NCBI GenBank assembly: GCA_024763405.1
Contig: JANTFQ010000039.1
Span: 1 to 11,966 of the forward strand
Source of the DNA: Calditrichaceae bacterium
Lineage (GTDB): Bacteria; Calditrichota; Calditrichia; Calditrichales; Calditrichaceae
DNA length: 11,966 bases
Direction of reading: 5' to 3'
In this document: positions 1 to 6,483 of the stretch, piece after piece
Layout of the letters: every line of letters begins with the position of its first letter
Numbering within the stretch: position 1 is the first letter of the stretch
The notes under the pieces: model-generated
Databases searched by the model: none
What the model saw: only the letters and a program-made list of their open reading frames with translations
Told to the model about the DNA's origin: nothing
Made by a program: the position numbers and the translations under genes

Positions 1-209
1 ACCTTGGATAGTGAGACAAATACATTTACTTTACCGCGGGATAATTCCGTTTTAATCCAGCCACGGATTTTATTCTCAAAAGCAGAAAATTCTTTTGGGA
101 TGCGAATAGCGGTTTCCAGATAGCGGTTATTGACACTGCGGAGTTCCACGGTTAGTTCAAATTGCGCATCCGATTCCGAGGCTTTACCAAAGCCGGTCAT
201 ACTTTTCAT
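1..209 (-). CDS. yicC: YicC-family endoribonuclease, N-terminal part (3' end beyond the window)
   Basis: The reverse strand from 209 encodes 69 residues beginning MKSMTGFGKA, with VELRSVNNRYLE and a segment ending RGKVNVFVSL further on. This is the typical start of YicC proteins, which are RNA endoribonucleases of roughly 290 residues, so about a quarter of the protein is present and the rest lies left of base 1. The ATG at 207-209 is preceded by AAGGA with a 5-base spacer; a second in-frame ATG at 198-200 (Met4) has no comparable site. In many genomes yicC is followed by gmk (guanylate kinase), which would lie off the left edge; that is expectation, not something seen. It is divergent from the NFACT gene across a 96-bp gap. 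Confidence 0.88.
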   Translation of the reverse strand, partial: MKSMTGFGKASESDAQFELTVELRSVNNRYLETAIRIPKEFSAFENKIRGWIKTELSRGKVNVFVSLSK

Positions 210-305
210 AACAGTCCTTAAATAATTGAATTTTATGGTACAAATATCATAAATTACGAGAGCCGAATTTAAACAAGCCGGTTCATAAAAGCAAAGAAGC
301 ATTCC
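210..305. promoter_or_regulatory. Divergent intergenic region between yicC and the NFACT gene
   Basis: This 96-bp AT-rich gap must carry the promoters of both flanking genes. Near its centre (232-253) is an imperfect palindrome, TTTATGGTA / CAAA / TATCATAAA, with 8 of 9 arm positions complementary. On the minus strand the same stretch offers a -10-like TATGAT towards yicC, with TTGTTT about 19 bases further upstream; on the plus strand TTGAAT (226-231) and TAAATT (250-255) are 18 bases apart. These boxes are weak matches to the sigma-70 consensus, and the assignment is inference. Confidence 0.35.
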
Positions 306-1958
306 GTGTACCGAAACTTTTTTCTGTTTGAAAAACAAAGCGCTGCACTAAACGCAGAAATCAAGGGCGCCACTATTGCCCGGGCCTTTACCTTTCGCAA
401 GAACGAATGCACGCTGCATTTGGAAAACCCGGAAATCTACCTGCATCTTTCTGTTCATATCAATTTTCCCTTTCTGCTGACCGGAACGGCGGCTAAAATA
501 CGCAAACCAAAATACACCGTTTTTGAACAATTATCAGGGCAAACGATTAGGGAAATTAAAATTCTACCCTTCGATAAGCACGTGCAGCTTAGCACCGATG
601 ATTTTATAATGGAGATAATCTTTTACGGACGGCAGCCCAATATTTTTATATTTGATAAAGAAATGCAGTTGCTCGATTCTTTTAAGGATAAAGCGCGGGA
701 AGAGGCACTGCCGAAAAAGAAGCAGATAGATTTCCGCCGTGCGCCGTTGGATAAGCTGACAAAAGCCGCTGCTGCCGAACCCGGACAAACACTGGATTTC
801 TTCCTGCGCAGGCATTTTTACGCTTTTAATAAAACCCTGGTAAATGAAACTATTTTCCGGCTGGGCGTCTCTGCCGAGTCCAGACTGGCCGATCTGCCGA
901 CAGAAAAGATAGATAATCTCAAGGAAATTTTTACCGAAATAAGCAGGCAGATTTCCGAAGAAAAGCAATATCTATATTTTGAAAACAACAGTTGCCTTAC
1001 CCTTTCTCTCTTTCCCCTGTTACATAGACAGGATCAGGACGGCGTTTCCGTGGAAAGTTACACTGATTTAAACCGCGTCTGGTGGAAATTTATCAGCTTA
1101 AAACGGGATGCAGACGCGCTGCAGCGTGTGAAAGAAAAATGTAAAGCCGGGATACGAAAGCGGAGCTCCTATATCGAACGTTCCCTGCAAAAACTGGCGC
1201 AGACCGAAGATTTACACGCCCGTAAAGAAGAAGCCGAATTGAAAGGCAATTTACTGCTCACCTTTAAAACACAAATCACCTCCGGTTCGTCCGAGGCTGT
1301 TTTGGAGGATATTTTCAGCGGCAGCGGTAAACAGATCCGCATAAAGCTGAATCCTGCCAAAAGCGTGGTTAAAAATGCGGAGCAGTATTTTAATAAATAT
1401 AAAAACATCAATGAAAAAAAAGAGGTTATTCAAATAAAGAAAAACACCCTCTTGGCAGAACTGGAACATATCAGCGCCCTGAAACAGAAACTGGACAGCC
1501 GCAAAACAGCTCAGATTTTAAAGGTACAGGAAGAATTGGAAGCGATGAAAATCCTGCAGGGTAAAAGTGAAAACGCAGATACCTCAAAATCATTACAATA
1601 TGCTTTTAAACGGCGCATTCTGGATAATGAGTGGGACGTTTATATCGGAAAAAACGGACCCAATAACGACTTGCTGACCTTTGAATTTGCCGGTAAACGC
1701 GATCTCTGGCTGCACGCACAGGGTGTACCTGGCTCTCACGTGGTGATCCGTCTGCCCCGCAAAAACATCCATCCGCCGCAAAAGGTCATTGAACAGGCCG
1801 CGCAAATTGCAGCCGCCAACAGTAAAGCGCAGTTTTCCGCTACAGTTCCGGTTATTTTTACCGAAGTTCGTTATGTAAGCCGAATGCGCAAGGCCCTTCC
1901 GGGTACGGTTTCGGTGCGCAATGAAAAAGTGCTGTTTGTGAAACCGTTAAATTTTTAA
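306..1958 (+). CDS. NFACT-family protein (RqcH/Tae2-like, ribosome-associated quality control)
   Basis: This 550-residue protein has the NFACT layout. An N-terminal NFACT-N region covers about 1-140 (including YGRQPNIFIFD near 107-117), a helical HhH-like region about 145-225, a charged helical/coiled-coil middle about 265-420, and a C-terminal NFACT-R (DUF814) domain about 430-535 with DLWLHAQGVPGSHVVI near 466-481. Family members bind the large ribosomal subunit with peptidyl-tRNA and, as RqcH, add alanine tails to stalled nascent chains. Length fits the family. The start is GTG at 306; an in-frame stop at 270-272 and the lack of an upstream in-frame ATG support it, with AAGAAG at 294-299 as a modest ribosome-binding site. 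The RqcH Asp-Arg pair appears here as D90-K91 in a FDKHVQL context, so tailing activity is uncertain. The stop codon lies inside a direct repeat bounding the next intergenic element. Confidence 0.88.
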   Translation: MYRNFFLFEKQSAALNAEIKGATIARAFTFRKNECTLHLENPEIYLHLSVHINFPFLLTGTAAKIRKPKYTVFEQLSGQTIREIKILPFDKHVQLSTDDFIMEIIFYGRQPNIFIFDKEMQLLDSFKDKAREEALPKKKQIDFRRAPLDKLTKAAAAEPGQTLDFFLRRHFYAFNKTLVNETIFRLGVSAESRLADLPTEKIDNLKEIFTEISRQISEEKQYLYFENNSCLTLSLFPLLHRQDQDGVSVESYTDLNRVWWKFISLKRDADALQRVKEKCKAGIRKRSSYIERSLQKLAQTEDLHARKEEAELKGNLLLTFKTQITSGSSEAVLEDIFSGSGKQIRIKLNPAKSVVKNAEQYFNKYKNINEKKEVIQIKKNTLLAELEHISALKQKLDSRKTAQILKVQEELEAMKILQGKSENADTSKSLQYAFKRRILDNEWDVYIGKNGPNNDLLTFEFAGKRDLWLHAQGVPGSHVVIRLPRKNIHPPQKVIEQAAQIAAANSKAQFSATVPVIFTEVRYVSRMRKALPGTVSVRNEKVLFVKPLNF

Positions 1959-2182
1959 GTGATTATGTTCTTTGCTCACTAATTATTTGTTTAATTTAGG
2001 AAAAAACAGCTTGTTGATAGAAATAAATTTCAAAAAACGACTCGCCCCCTTATTCCCCCTCTCTTTTGAAAGAGAGGGGGAGCAATGCCTGTCAGTAGTG
2101 CAATTGACCTTTGCAGGGGGTGTGTTAGAATGTCAAGTAGCACAAATTTTGCTGAGTTAAAGACATAATCATATTTTTAAGT
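1951..2182. mobile_element. Candidate small non-autonomous (MITE-like) insertion between NFACT and TPR genes
   Basis: The outer boundaries are a 10-bp direct repeat, ATTTTTAAGT, at 1951-1960 and 2173-2182. Just inside are inverted repeats: GATTATGT at 1961-1968 and ACATAATC at 2163-2170, extendable to about 13 paired bases with one bulge (TTCTTT against AAAGA). The interior holds the 26-bp palindrome at 2055-2080 and a loose direct repeat (TGTCAGTAGTGCAA at 2090-2103, TGTCAAGTAGCACAA at 2131-2145). There is no transposase. The right direct repeat is separated from the inverted repeat by two bases, which is not textbook for a target duplication. The interpretation as an insertion is inference; the repeats themselves are visible. 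Confidence 0.4.
2055..2080. repeat. Perfect 12-bp-arm palindrome, dispersed-repeat-like
   Basis: The arms CCCCCTCTCTTT (2055-2066) and AAAGAGAGGGGG (2069-2080) are exactly complementary around a 2-base TG centre. No T-run follows on either strand, so it does not look like an intrinsic terminator. C-rich/G-rich palindromes of this style recur as extragenic repeats in many bacterial genomes; copy number here cannot be judged from one window. Confidence 0.75.
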
Positions 2183-2194
2183 ATAGGATTTTTT

Positions 2195-3400
2195 GTGAAA
2201 CGATTTACCCTCTTTTTTCTTCTGCTCATTACGCCTCTGCTTGCTCAGGAAAATAAACCGGATACCTTTAGTTTTCTTCAGCAGGTGTATTTTGAAAATT
2301 CCCGGCACCAGTTTGACCGCTATCTCCTGGAAGAACTTCCGGCCCTGCTGGAAGCGGCTCCCCCCACAGAACAAACGGAAGAGATACTGTGGATGCTGGC
2401 CTCTGTCGAGGAATGGAACGGATTCAAATACAAAGCGCTTTTAAACTACTATAAAATTCTGTTTTTCTACCCGCAGAGTAAATTCAAAAAAGAAACAATT
2501 GAGAAAATCCGCGCTTGTATCGGAGTTTGTGAATTAAGCGATTCCCTATACCATTTTAGCGATAAAACAACCGGATATGTTGATACCCAGGAAGCAAATT
2601 TCGCCTTCATTTCCTTCATCTATCAATCTAATTCGGATTCCCTGATCACCGTGTTAGTTGACGAAATTGATATATTTCTAAAAATTTATCCCGCATCGAT
2701 GTACGAGGATATCCTTCTGTTCTGGAAGGGACAATTGCAGGTAAAACAGAATCACCCGTTTTATGCCGAAGCCATTTTCCGGCGGGTTTTATTCCAGTAT
2801 CCCAAGAGCACCCTGCGTCCCGATGTGCTGCTTGCCCTGGCGGATATTTACTGGCATAATATCGGGCAATTTAACAAAGCCAAAGAGCTTTTTTTTGAAC
2901 TAATTAATTCTTTCCCGGAAGACAGATATGGCGGAAACGCCCAGTTTTATTTAGGCGAATTATTGGCCGACAGTCTGAAGAACCAAACGGAAGCCAACAA
3001 CAGCTACCGTTTGTTTTGCCAGAATTATCCCGAACACCCGCTGGTGGCCCTGGCCTGGGAGCGGATGGGAGACGCCGCCCTGACCGCAAAAAATCTATTA
3101 GAGGCCCGTAATTATTACGCGCAAAGCTACGAGAGGGCGCAGGATGATTCCTTAATTTCCATCGTTCTTAAGAAGATGGAAGCGATTTCATTTGATTTAA
3201 AGGATTACAAAAAAGCGGCACAAATTCTGCTAATTGAAGCAAAGAATGAAAACAGCGCCGCAAAAATGCTGCAGGCGGCGGAACTGTACAGCAAAAAACT
3301 AAACGACAAAACGGAAGCGAAAAAAATTCTACGGCGAATAATTGAAAGCTTTCCCGGAACATCGGCGGCGAAAGAAGCAGAACGAGTTGCCCGGCAATAA
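2195..3400 (+). CDS. Exported TPR-repeat protein (BamD/YbgF-like fold), function unknown
   Basis: This 401-residue protein begins with a Sec signal peptide (MKRFTLFFLLLITPLLAQ; cleavage probably after Ala17; no lipobox cysteine), so it is expected in the periplasm. The rest is almost entirely alpha-helical repeats of the TPR type. Repeat boundaries end in aromatic-Pro pairs: FYP near 91-93, IYP near 164-166, QYP near 201-203, SFP near 239-241, NYP near 277-279 and SFP near 385-387. Typical helix pairs such as AEAIFRRVLFQYPKS and KAKELFFELINSFPED lie at 191-205 and 228-242. This pattern is shared by BamD, YbgF/CpoB and many uncharacterised FCB proteins that scaffold envelope complexes; the specific partner cannot be read from sequence. 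The start is GTG, with AGGA at 2185-2188 and a 6-base spacer. It is codirectional with the NFACT gene but separated from it by the candidate insertion at 1951-2182. Confidence 0.82.
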   Translation: MKRFTLFFLLLITPLLAQENKPDTFSFLQQVYFENSRHQFDRYLLEELPALLEAAPPTEQTEEILWMLASVEEWNGFKYKALLNYYKILFFYPQSKFKKETIEKIRACIGVCELSDSLYHFSDKTTGYVDTQEANFAFISFIYQSNSDSLITVLVDEIDIFLKIYPASMYEDILLFWKGQLQVKQNHPFYAEAIFRRVLFQYPKSTLRPDVLLALADIYWHNIGQFNKAKELFFELINSFPEDRYGGNAQFYLGELLADSLKNQTEANNSYRLFCQNYPEHPLVALAWERMGDAALTAKNLLEARNYYAQSYERAQDDSLISIVLKKMEAISFDLKDYKKAAQILLIEAKNENSAAKMLQAAELYSKKLNDKTEAKKILRRIIESFPGTSAAKEAERVARQ

Positions 3401-3427
3401 GTTTTGTCAGCAGGCAAAGAATCGTGG

Positions 3428-3447
3428 ATTCCCGCCTACGCGGGAAT
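3428..3447. repeat. ATTCCC-N8-GGGAAT hairpin repeat (dRS3-like)
   Basis: The arms ATTCCCGC (3428-3435) and GCGGGAAT (3440-3447) pair perfectly around a CTAC loop, and GACCGCGAAGCGCG follows, itself able to form a small CGCG/CGCG hairpin. The ATTCCC-N8-GGGAAT form matches the dRS3 repeat known from Neisseria, and similar sequences are dispersed in unrelated bacteria. It lies between the convergent TPR and secreted-protein genes. No T-run follows, so it is a poor match to an intrinsic terminator. Confidence 0.75.
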
Positions 3448-3522
3448 GACCGCGAAGCGCGATGCGAAGCCCTTTAGGATTTGTATCGTTTAAAGCCCGA
3501 ATACCTTTTCGAGGACAATTTC

Positions 3523-3942
3523 TTACCGTTTATGAAAAAGAACCTCCAGCCCCGGTTGTTTCGTCGTTCCGTCCGTTCGGTAAACATATCCGCTTAACCG
3601 CCCGTAATTGTCTAAATCGGACTGAATTAAATAGGTGATTTCAAAGGCCTGACTATTTTTTTTATAGCGCACCCGCAGAACGGTGGCGTCCCCCGCGGCC
3701 GCTTTTTCGATATGTACCGTTCCCTTTACTTCCCGGCCTTGAATTTGTCGTATAACCTCCAAACCCTTTTCCGTGTTTTTAAAGGAGACCGTTCCACTGT
3801 ACAGACTGTCGCAATCAGGAATGCGTCCAATCGCTTCATAGATACCGGGCAGAAAATCATATAAAAATTTTTCAGGATTTGCCTGATTCTGTGCGAAGAG
3901 CTGAGCGGTTAAAAAAACAATGAAGAGGAAAACAGTTTTCAT
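3523..3942 (-). CDS. Small secreted protein of unknown function
   Basis: I do not recognise this 139-residue protein. It starts with a clear Sec signal peptide (MKTVFLFIVFLTAQLFAQ, cleavage about 17/18), leaving a mature domain of about 120 residues. The mature part opens with a short helical segment (FLYDFLPGIYEAIGRI). Alternating hydrophobic strands follow (GTVSFKNTEKGLEVIRQI, GTVHIEKAA, TVLRVRYKK, AFEITYLIQ), rich in Gly and charged residues, suggesting a small beta-barrel or calycin-like fold; this is inference. The ATG at 3940-3942 is preceded by GGAG with a suitable spacer, so the gene looks real and intact. It has no cysteine in lipobox position. It is convergent with the TPR gene and 298 bp downstream of the PorV-like gene, so it probably has its own promoter in the repeat-bearing gap. 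Confidence 0.7.
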   Translation of the reverse strand: MKTVFLFIVFLTAQLFAQNQANPEKFLYDFLPGIYEAIGRIPDCDSLYSGTVSFKNTEKGLEVIRQIQGREVKGTVHIEKAAAGDATVLRVRYKKNSQAFEITYLIQSDLDNYGRLSGYVYRTDGTTKQPGLEVLFHKR

Positions 3943-3980
3943 TATTTAGCTCCGGAAATAGTGTTCATTAATGATATTAA

Positions 3981-4010
3981 GTTATTAGGTTATTGGGTTA
4001 TTGGGTTAAT
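3981..4010. repeat. Octamer tandem repeat (GTTATTGG)n upstream of the secreted-protein gene
   Basis: Four successive units are visible: GTTATTAG (3981-3988), GTTATTGG (3989-3996), GTTATTGG (3997-4004) and partial GTTAAT (4005-4010). It lies about 40-70 bp upstream of the ATG at 3942, where a promoter for that minus-strand gene would sit. A second small duplication, AATAATC twice at 4027-4040, follows. The count is low and the first unit is degenerate. Confidence 0.65.
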
Positions 4011-4128
4011 TTCTATATGCTGATTGAATAATCAATAATCAACAGTGAAATTCCAAAATCAATTTTTTATTTTTAATTTTGTGATTTATTGGGGATTTGT
4101 CTTTTTTCATTTTGCCGATTCACAATTT

Positions 4129-4201
4129 GTCACCCTAGAAGGAACCTTTTGACTCGTAAAAAAATGTATTTATCTCCCATTACGTGTTCTTTCAGAATGA
4201 C
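4129..4201. repeat. Imperfect snap-back element with GTCA...TGAC ends
   Basis: The left arm GTCACCCTAGAAGGAAC (4129-4145) and the right arm GTTCTTTCAGAATGAC (4186-4201) are inverted copies with about three substitutions and one indel. The GTCATTCTGA-type end is reminiscent of repeats dispersed in many bacterial genomes. The element lies 40 bp past the stop of the PorV-like gene. On the minus strand the interior contains a run of seven T (4158-4164), but inside the loop, so terminator function is not clear. Confidence 0.5.
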
Positions 4202-4240
4202 TCTGTTGAAGGCACTACTCCCGATTTGCATAATTGTTGT

Positions 4241-5218
4241 TCAAAACAAACTGTCCAACTGCAATTGCACGGAAATGCGCTGAATATTGCCCAGCGCGCT
4301 GTTATCCGTTGTAAAGGAATAGTGAAAAGTAAGTTTGGGGATTTTCAGCCCGATGCCTGTGTTAAAGCGCTGCAGGTCGTCCAGGCCGGCGCGTACGGAA
4401 AAGAGTCCCTTGTAGGCTGTTTCGATTCCCCAAAAAGAATCGATACTCATTCCGGAAAGATGCAACTGGCTGTCTGTGCGCCGGTTTTCGAATAAAATAT
4501 TGACGTCAACGGCAGGTTGAAGCGATAACCCCCAGCCGGGAATTTCATATAAATAGGCCGCTCCAAGGCGGAAAGAGGGTGCGGTGAACTGGTTTTCCCC
4601 GGTACTCCAGGCAACCATCGTACTGCTGATGTCTCGCATCATCAGGCCAAAACGCAGACGCTTTGAATATTGATATTGCACACCGGCGTCGAAGCCCAGC
4701 CCAAAGGCGCTGGCGGAATAATAATCCCGGTAGATTAATTTCACATTGACGCCGTAACTGATGTTTTGGTTGTACTGCCGGGCATAGGAAAAATAAAAGA
4801 CATAATCACCGGTATTAAAAAGCTTAATTCTGGAAGGATCCCAATCATCATTTTCCAGATTATAATAATCACGGCTGTCCTGAATATTATTGACGGTTAA
4901 ATAGAGCATCGAAAAGGCCAGGGTTGTTCCGTTTTCTCCCTGATTGGAAAGCGCCAGGTAATTATTCTGAATACTGCTGATAAACTGTTTGCTGTGCATA
5001 AACTCGGCCTGAAATCCGGTAGCGCGGGTTAGTCCGGCAGGATTCCAGTAGGCAGCGCTGACATCATTTACCACAGCGGTGGCCGCACCGGCCATTCCCA
5101 TCATACGGCTGCCGGCTCCTAAACTCATAAATTCCCCGGCGTATTTATAAAACCCGCCGGCGGTCACGCTGCCATTTATAATCAGCAGTGAAAAAAGCAG
5201 TAAACCAAAACGCTTCAT
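4241..5218 (-). CDS. PorV/PorQ-family outer-membrane beta-barrel protein
   Basis: This 325-residue protein has a signal peptide (about 1-20, ending VTA) and then the hallmark segment of the PorV/PorQ family, GAGSRMMGMAGAATAVVNDV followed by AAYWNPAGL, at about 34-63. The rest alternates amphipathic beta strands typical of a FadL-like barrel and ends with the strand ISVQLQLDSLF. In Bacteroidota, PorV is part of the type IX secretion attachment complex, but many FCB paralogues of this family have no proven role, so a type IX function is not claimed. The ATG at 5216-5218 follows GGAG with a 7-base spacer and starts 12 bp after the stop of the kinase-like gene, making it the last gene of the cluster. 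Confidence 0.85.
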   Translation of the reverse strand: MKRFGLLLFSLLIINGSVTAGGFYKYAGEFMSLGAGSRMMGMAGAATAVVNDVSAAYWNPAGLTRATGFQAEFMHSKQFISSIQNNYLALSNQGENGTTLAFSMLYLTVNNIQDSRDYYNLENDDWDPSRIKLFNTGDYVFYFSYARQYNQNISYGVNVKLIYRDYYSASAFGLGFDAGVQYQYSKRLRFGLMMRDISSTMVAWSTGENQFTAPSFRLGAAYLYEIPGWGLSLQPAVDVNILFENRRTDSQLHLSGMSIDSFWGIETAYKGLFSVRAGLDDLQRFNTGIGLKIPKLTFHYSFTTDNSALGNIQRISVQLQLDSLF

Positions 5219-5230
5219 TAATTTTCTCCG

Positions 5231-5812
5231 TTATCCCAAAGCATACAGGATATAACCTGAAAACAAAGGTATTAAAATATTATCATTAATTCCAATGGGC
5301 AAAAATTCCACCAACGCCGCCCCTAAAGCCGTTCCCAGTCCCAACCAGCTGTAGTCGGTAAATATCAAAATAATAGCCGAAGCGGTCAGATAAAAACCCA
5401 GGCTCCCTTCGATGGATTTACCATAAAAATAATCGCTCCCGTATTTTTTCCCGGCGATTGCTGCCACCGGATCGGCCAGGGTTAAAAATAAAACCGCGGG
5501 AACTGCCGCTTCTTTAGGAAACAAATAAAACGTGGCAGACATTCCCACAAACAACCAGGTAGCGCCTGTAAACCTTCTCGTTTGTTCGTCCTCTCGCAGT
5601 AGTCTGGAAAATACGATTAAAAACCAGCGGCGGGCAAGGTCAAAATTCATCCTCAAAATATCGGCTGTTAAAAAACCGGCCGCTAAAAAGAGACTGATAA
5701 ACAAAATTACCTTTTGGGAAACGCCAAAATAATAGACGATGGGAATAATGGAAGTGGCAAAATGAATGCTCTTGCGCAGTAATTCTTCCTTAAGCCGCAG
5801 CGTGTCGTTCAC
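5231..5812 (-). CDS. Dolichol/polyprenol/diacylglycerol kinase-like integral membrane protein (SEC59/COG0170 type)
   Basis: This 193-residue protein has about five to six hydrophobic membrane segments and the conserved features of the dolichol kinase/CTP-dependent lipid kinase family. These are RKSIHF at 13-18, TGATWLF at 82-88, DPVAAIAGKKYG at 114-125, GKSIEGSLGF at 131-140 and the C-terminal ALVEFLP...NDNILIPL at 167-183. Relatives phosphorylate dolichol, phytol, undecaprenol or diacylglycerol using CTP or another NTP, and some bacterial members are annotated as phosphatidate cytidylyltransferase-like; the substrate here cannot be assigned. Length suits a bacterial member. It starts with GTG at 5812-5810, sharing one base with the TAG stop of rpe (TAGTG on the coding strand), which suggests translational coupling. 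Context with an outer-membrane protein fits a role in envelope lipid metabolism, but this is inference. Confidence 0.82.
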   Translation of the reverse strand: MNDTLRLKEELLRKSIHFATSIIPIVYYFGVSQKVILFISLFLAAGFLTADILRMNFDLARRWFLIVFSRLLREDEQTRRFTGATWLFVGMSATFYLFPKEAAVPAVLFLTLADPVAAIAGKKYGSDYFYGKSIEGSLGFYLTASAIILIFTDYSWLGLGTALGAALVEFLPIGINDNILIPLFSGYILYALG

Positions 5813-6483
5813 TAAACCGCCCTGCCGCTTGTTTGAATAACTTGTTTAAGCGATTTACAGGCTTCTGCCGGGGAATCCTGCTTAAAAACAGCGTTGCCCG
5901 CCACCAAAATCTCCGCGCCGGCCTGCACGGCAGCGGGAGCGGTTTGCAAAGAAATACCGCCATCGACTTCAATTAAAAAGGAAGCGCTGTCGCGGCGTTT
6001 AAATTCCGCCGCCTCACGGATTTTTTCCAGCGTGTAGGGAATAAACCGTTGGCCGCCAAAACCGGGATTAACGCTCATTATCAACAATAAATCTATCGCA
6101 TTCATAACCGGCAATACGGCGCTGAGCGGTGTGGCGGGATTGAGTGAAACGCCGGCCTGGCATCCGGAGGCCTTGATTTGAGAAATCACCCGGTCCAGAT
6201 GGGTACAGGCTTCCTGATGAACCGTAATAATATCAGCACCGGCGTCGGCAAAATTCTGAATATAGTTTTGCGGGTTTTGAATCATCAGATGTACGTCAAG
6301 CGGCAGCGTGGTAATGCGTTTAAGCGTACTGACCATCACCGGGCCGAAGGAAATATTGGGTACAAAACTGCCGTCCATTACATCGACGTGGATATAATCG
6401 GCGCCATTTTCCGCCACAACGGTCACCTGCTCCCGCAATTTCAGTAAATCTGCCGAAAGAACCGAAGGCGCTAATTTTCCCAT
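5812..6483 (-). CDS. rpe: Ribulose-phosphate 3-epimerase
   Basis: This 223-residue protein matches Rpe over its whole length. It interconverts D-ribulose 5-phosphate and D-xylulose 5-phosphate in the pentose phosphate pathway, in the cytosol, as a TIM barrel with a divalent metal. Visible signatures are APSVLSAD at 5-12, YIHVDVMDGSFVPN at 30-43 (metal ligands H32 and D34), DVHLMI at 63-68 (H65), MSVNPGFGGQ at 136-145 (phosphate loop) and EVDGGI at 172-177 (D174). D34 and D174 are the expected catalytic acid/base pair. The ATG at 6483 overlaps the TAA of the PASTA gene by one base, and its GGAG ribosome-binding site lies inside the last codons of that gene. No residue of the active site is missing. 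Confidence 0.97.
   Translation of the reverse strand: MGKLAPSVLSADLLKLREQVTVVAENGADYIHVDVMDGSFVPNISFGPVMVSTLKRITTLPLDVHLMIQNPQNYIQNFADAGADIITVHQEACTHLDRVISQIKASGCQAGVSLNPATPLSAVLPVMNAIDLLLIMSVNPGFGGQRFIPYTLEKIREAAEFKRRDSASFLIEVDGGISLQTAPAAVQAGAEILVAGNAVFKQDSPAEACKSLKQVIQTSGRAV

Noticed and set aside
2055..2080. Intrinsic terminator of the NFACT gene
   Set aside because: The stem is strong, but no T-run follows on either strand.
1972..2160. 62-residue plus-strand reading frame
   Set aside because: It runs straight through the palindrome and the repeat-like element, has no clear ribosome-binding site, and its product resembles no protein.
3981..4040. Possible CRISPR-like tract
   Set aside because: The units are only 7-8 bases, contiguous and without spacers; it is a simple tandem repeat.
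4184..4495. 103-residue plus-strand frame
   Set aside because: It is antisense to the C-terminal part of the PorV-like gene, which has strong family motifs; there is no independent support.
4241..5218. Evidence for a type IX secretion locus
   Set aside because: The PorV/PorQ family is broad in FCB genomes, and no other type IX component or C-terminal sorting domain is visible in the window.
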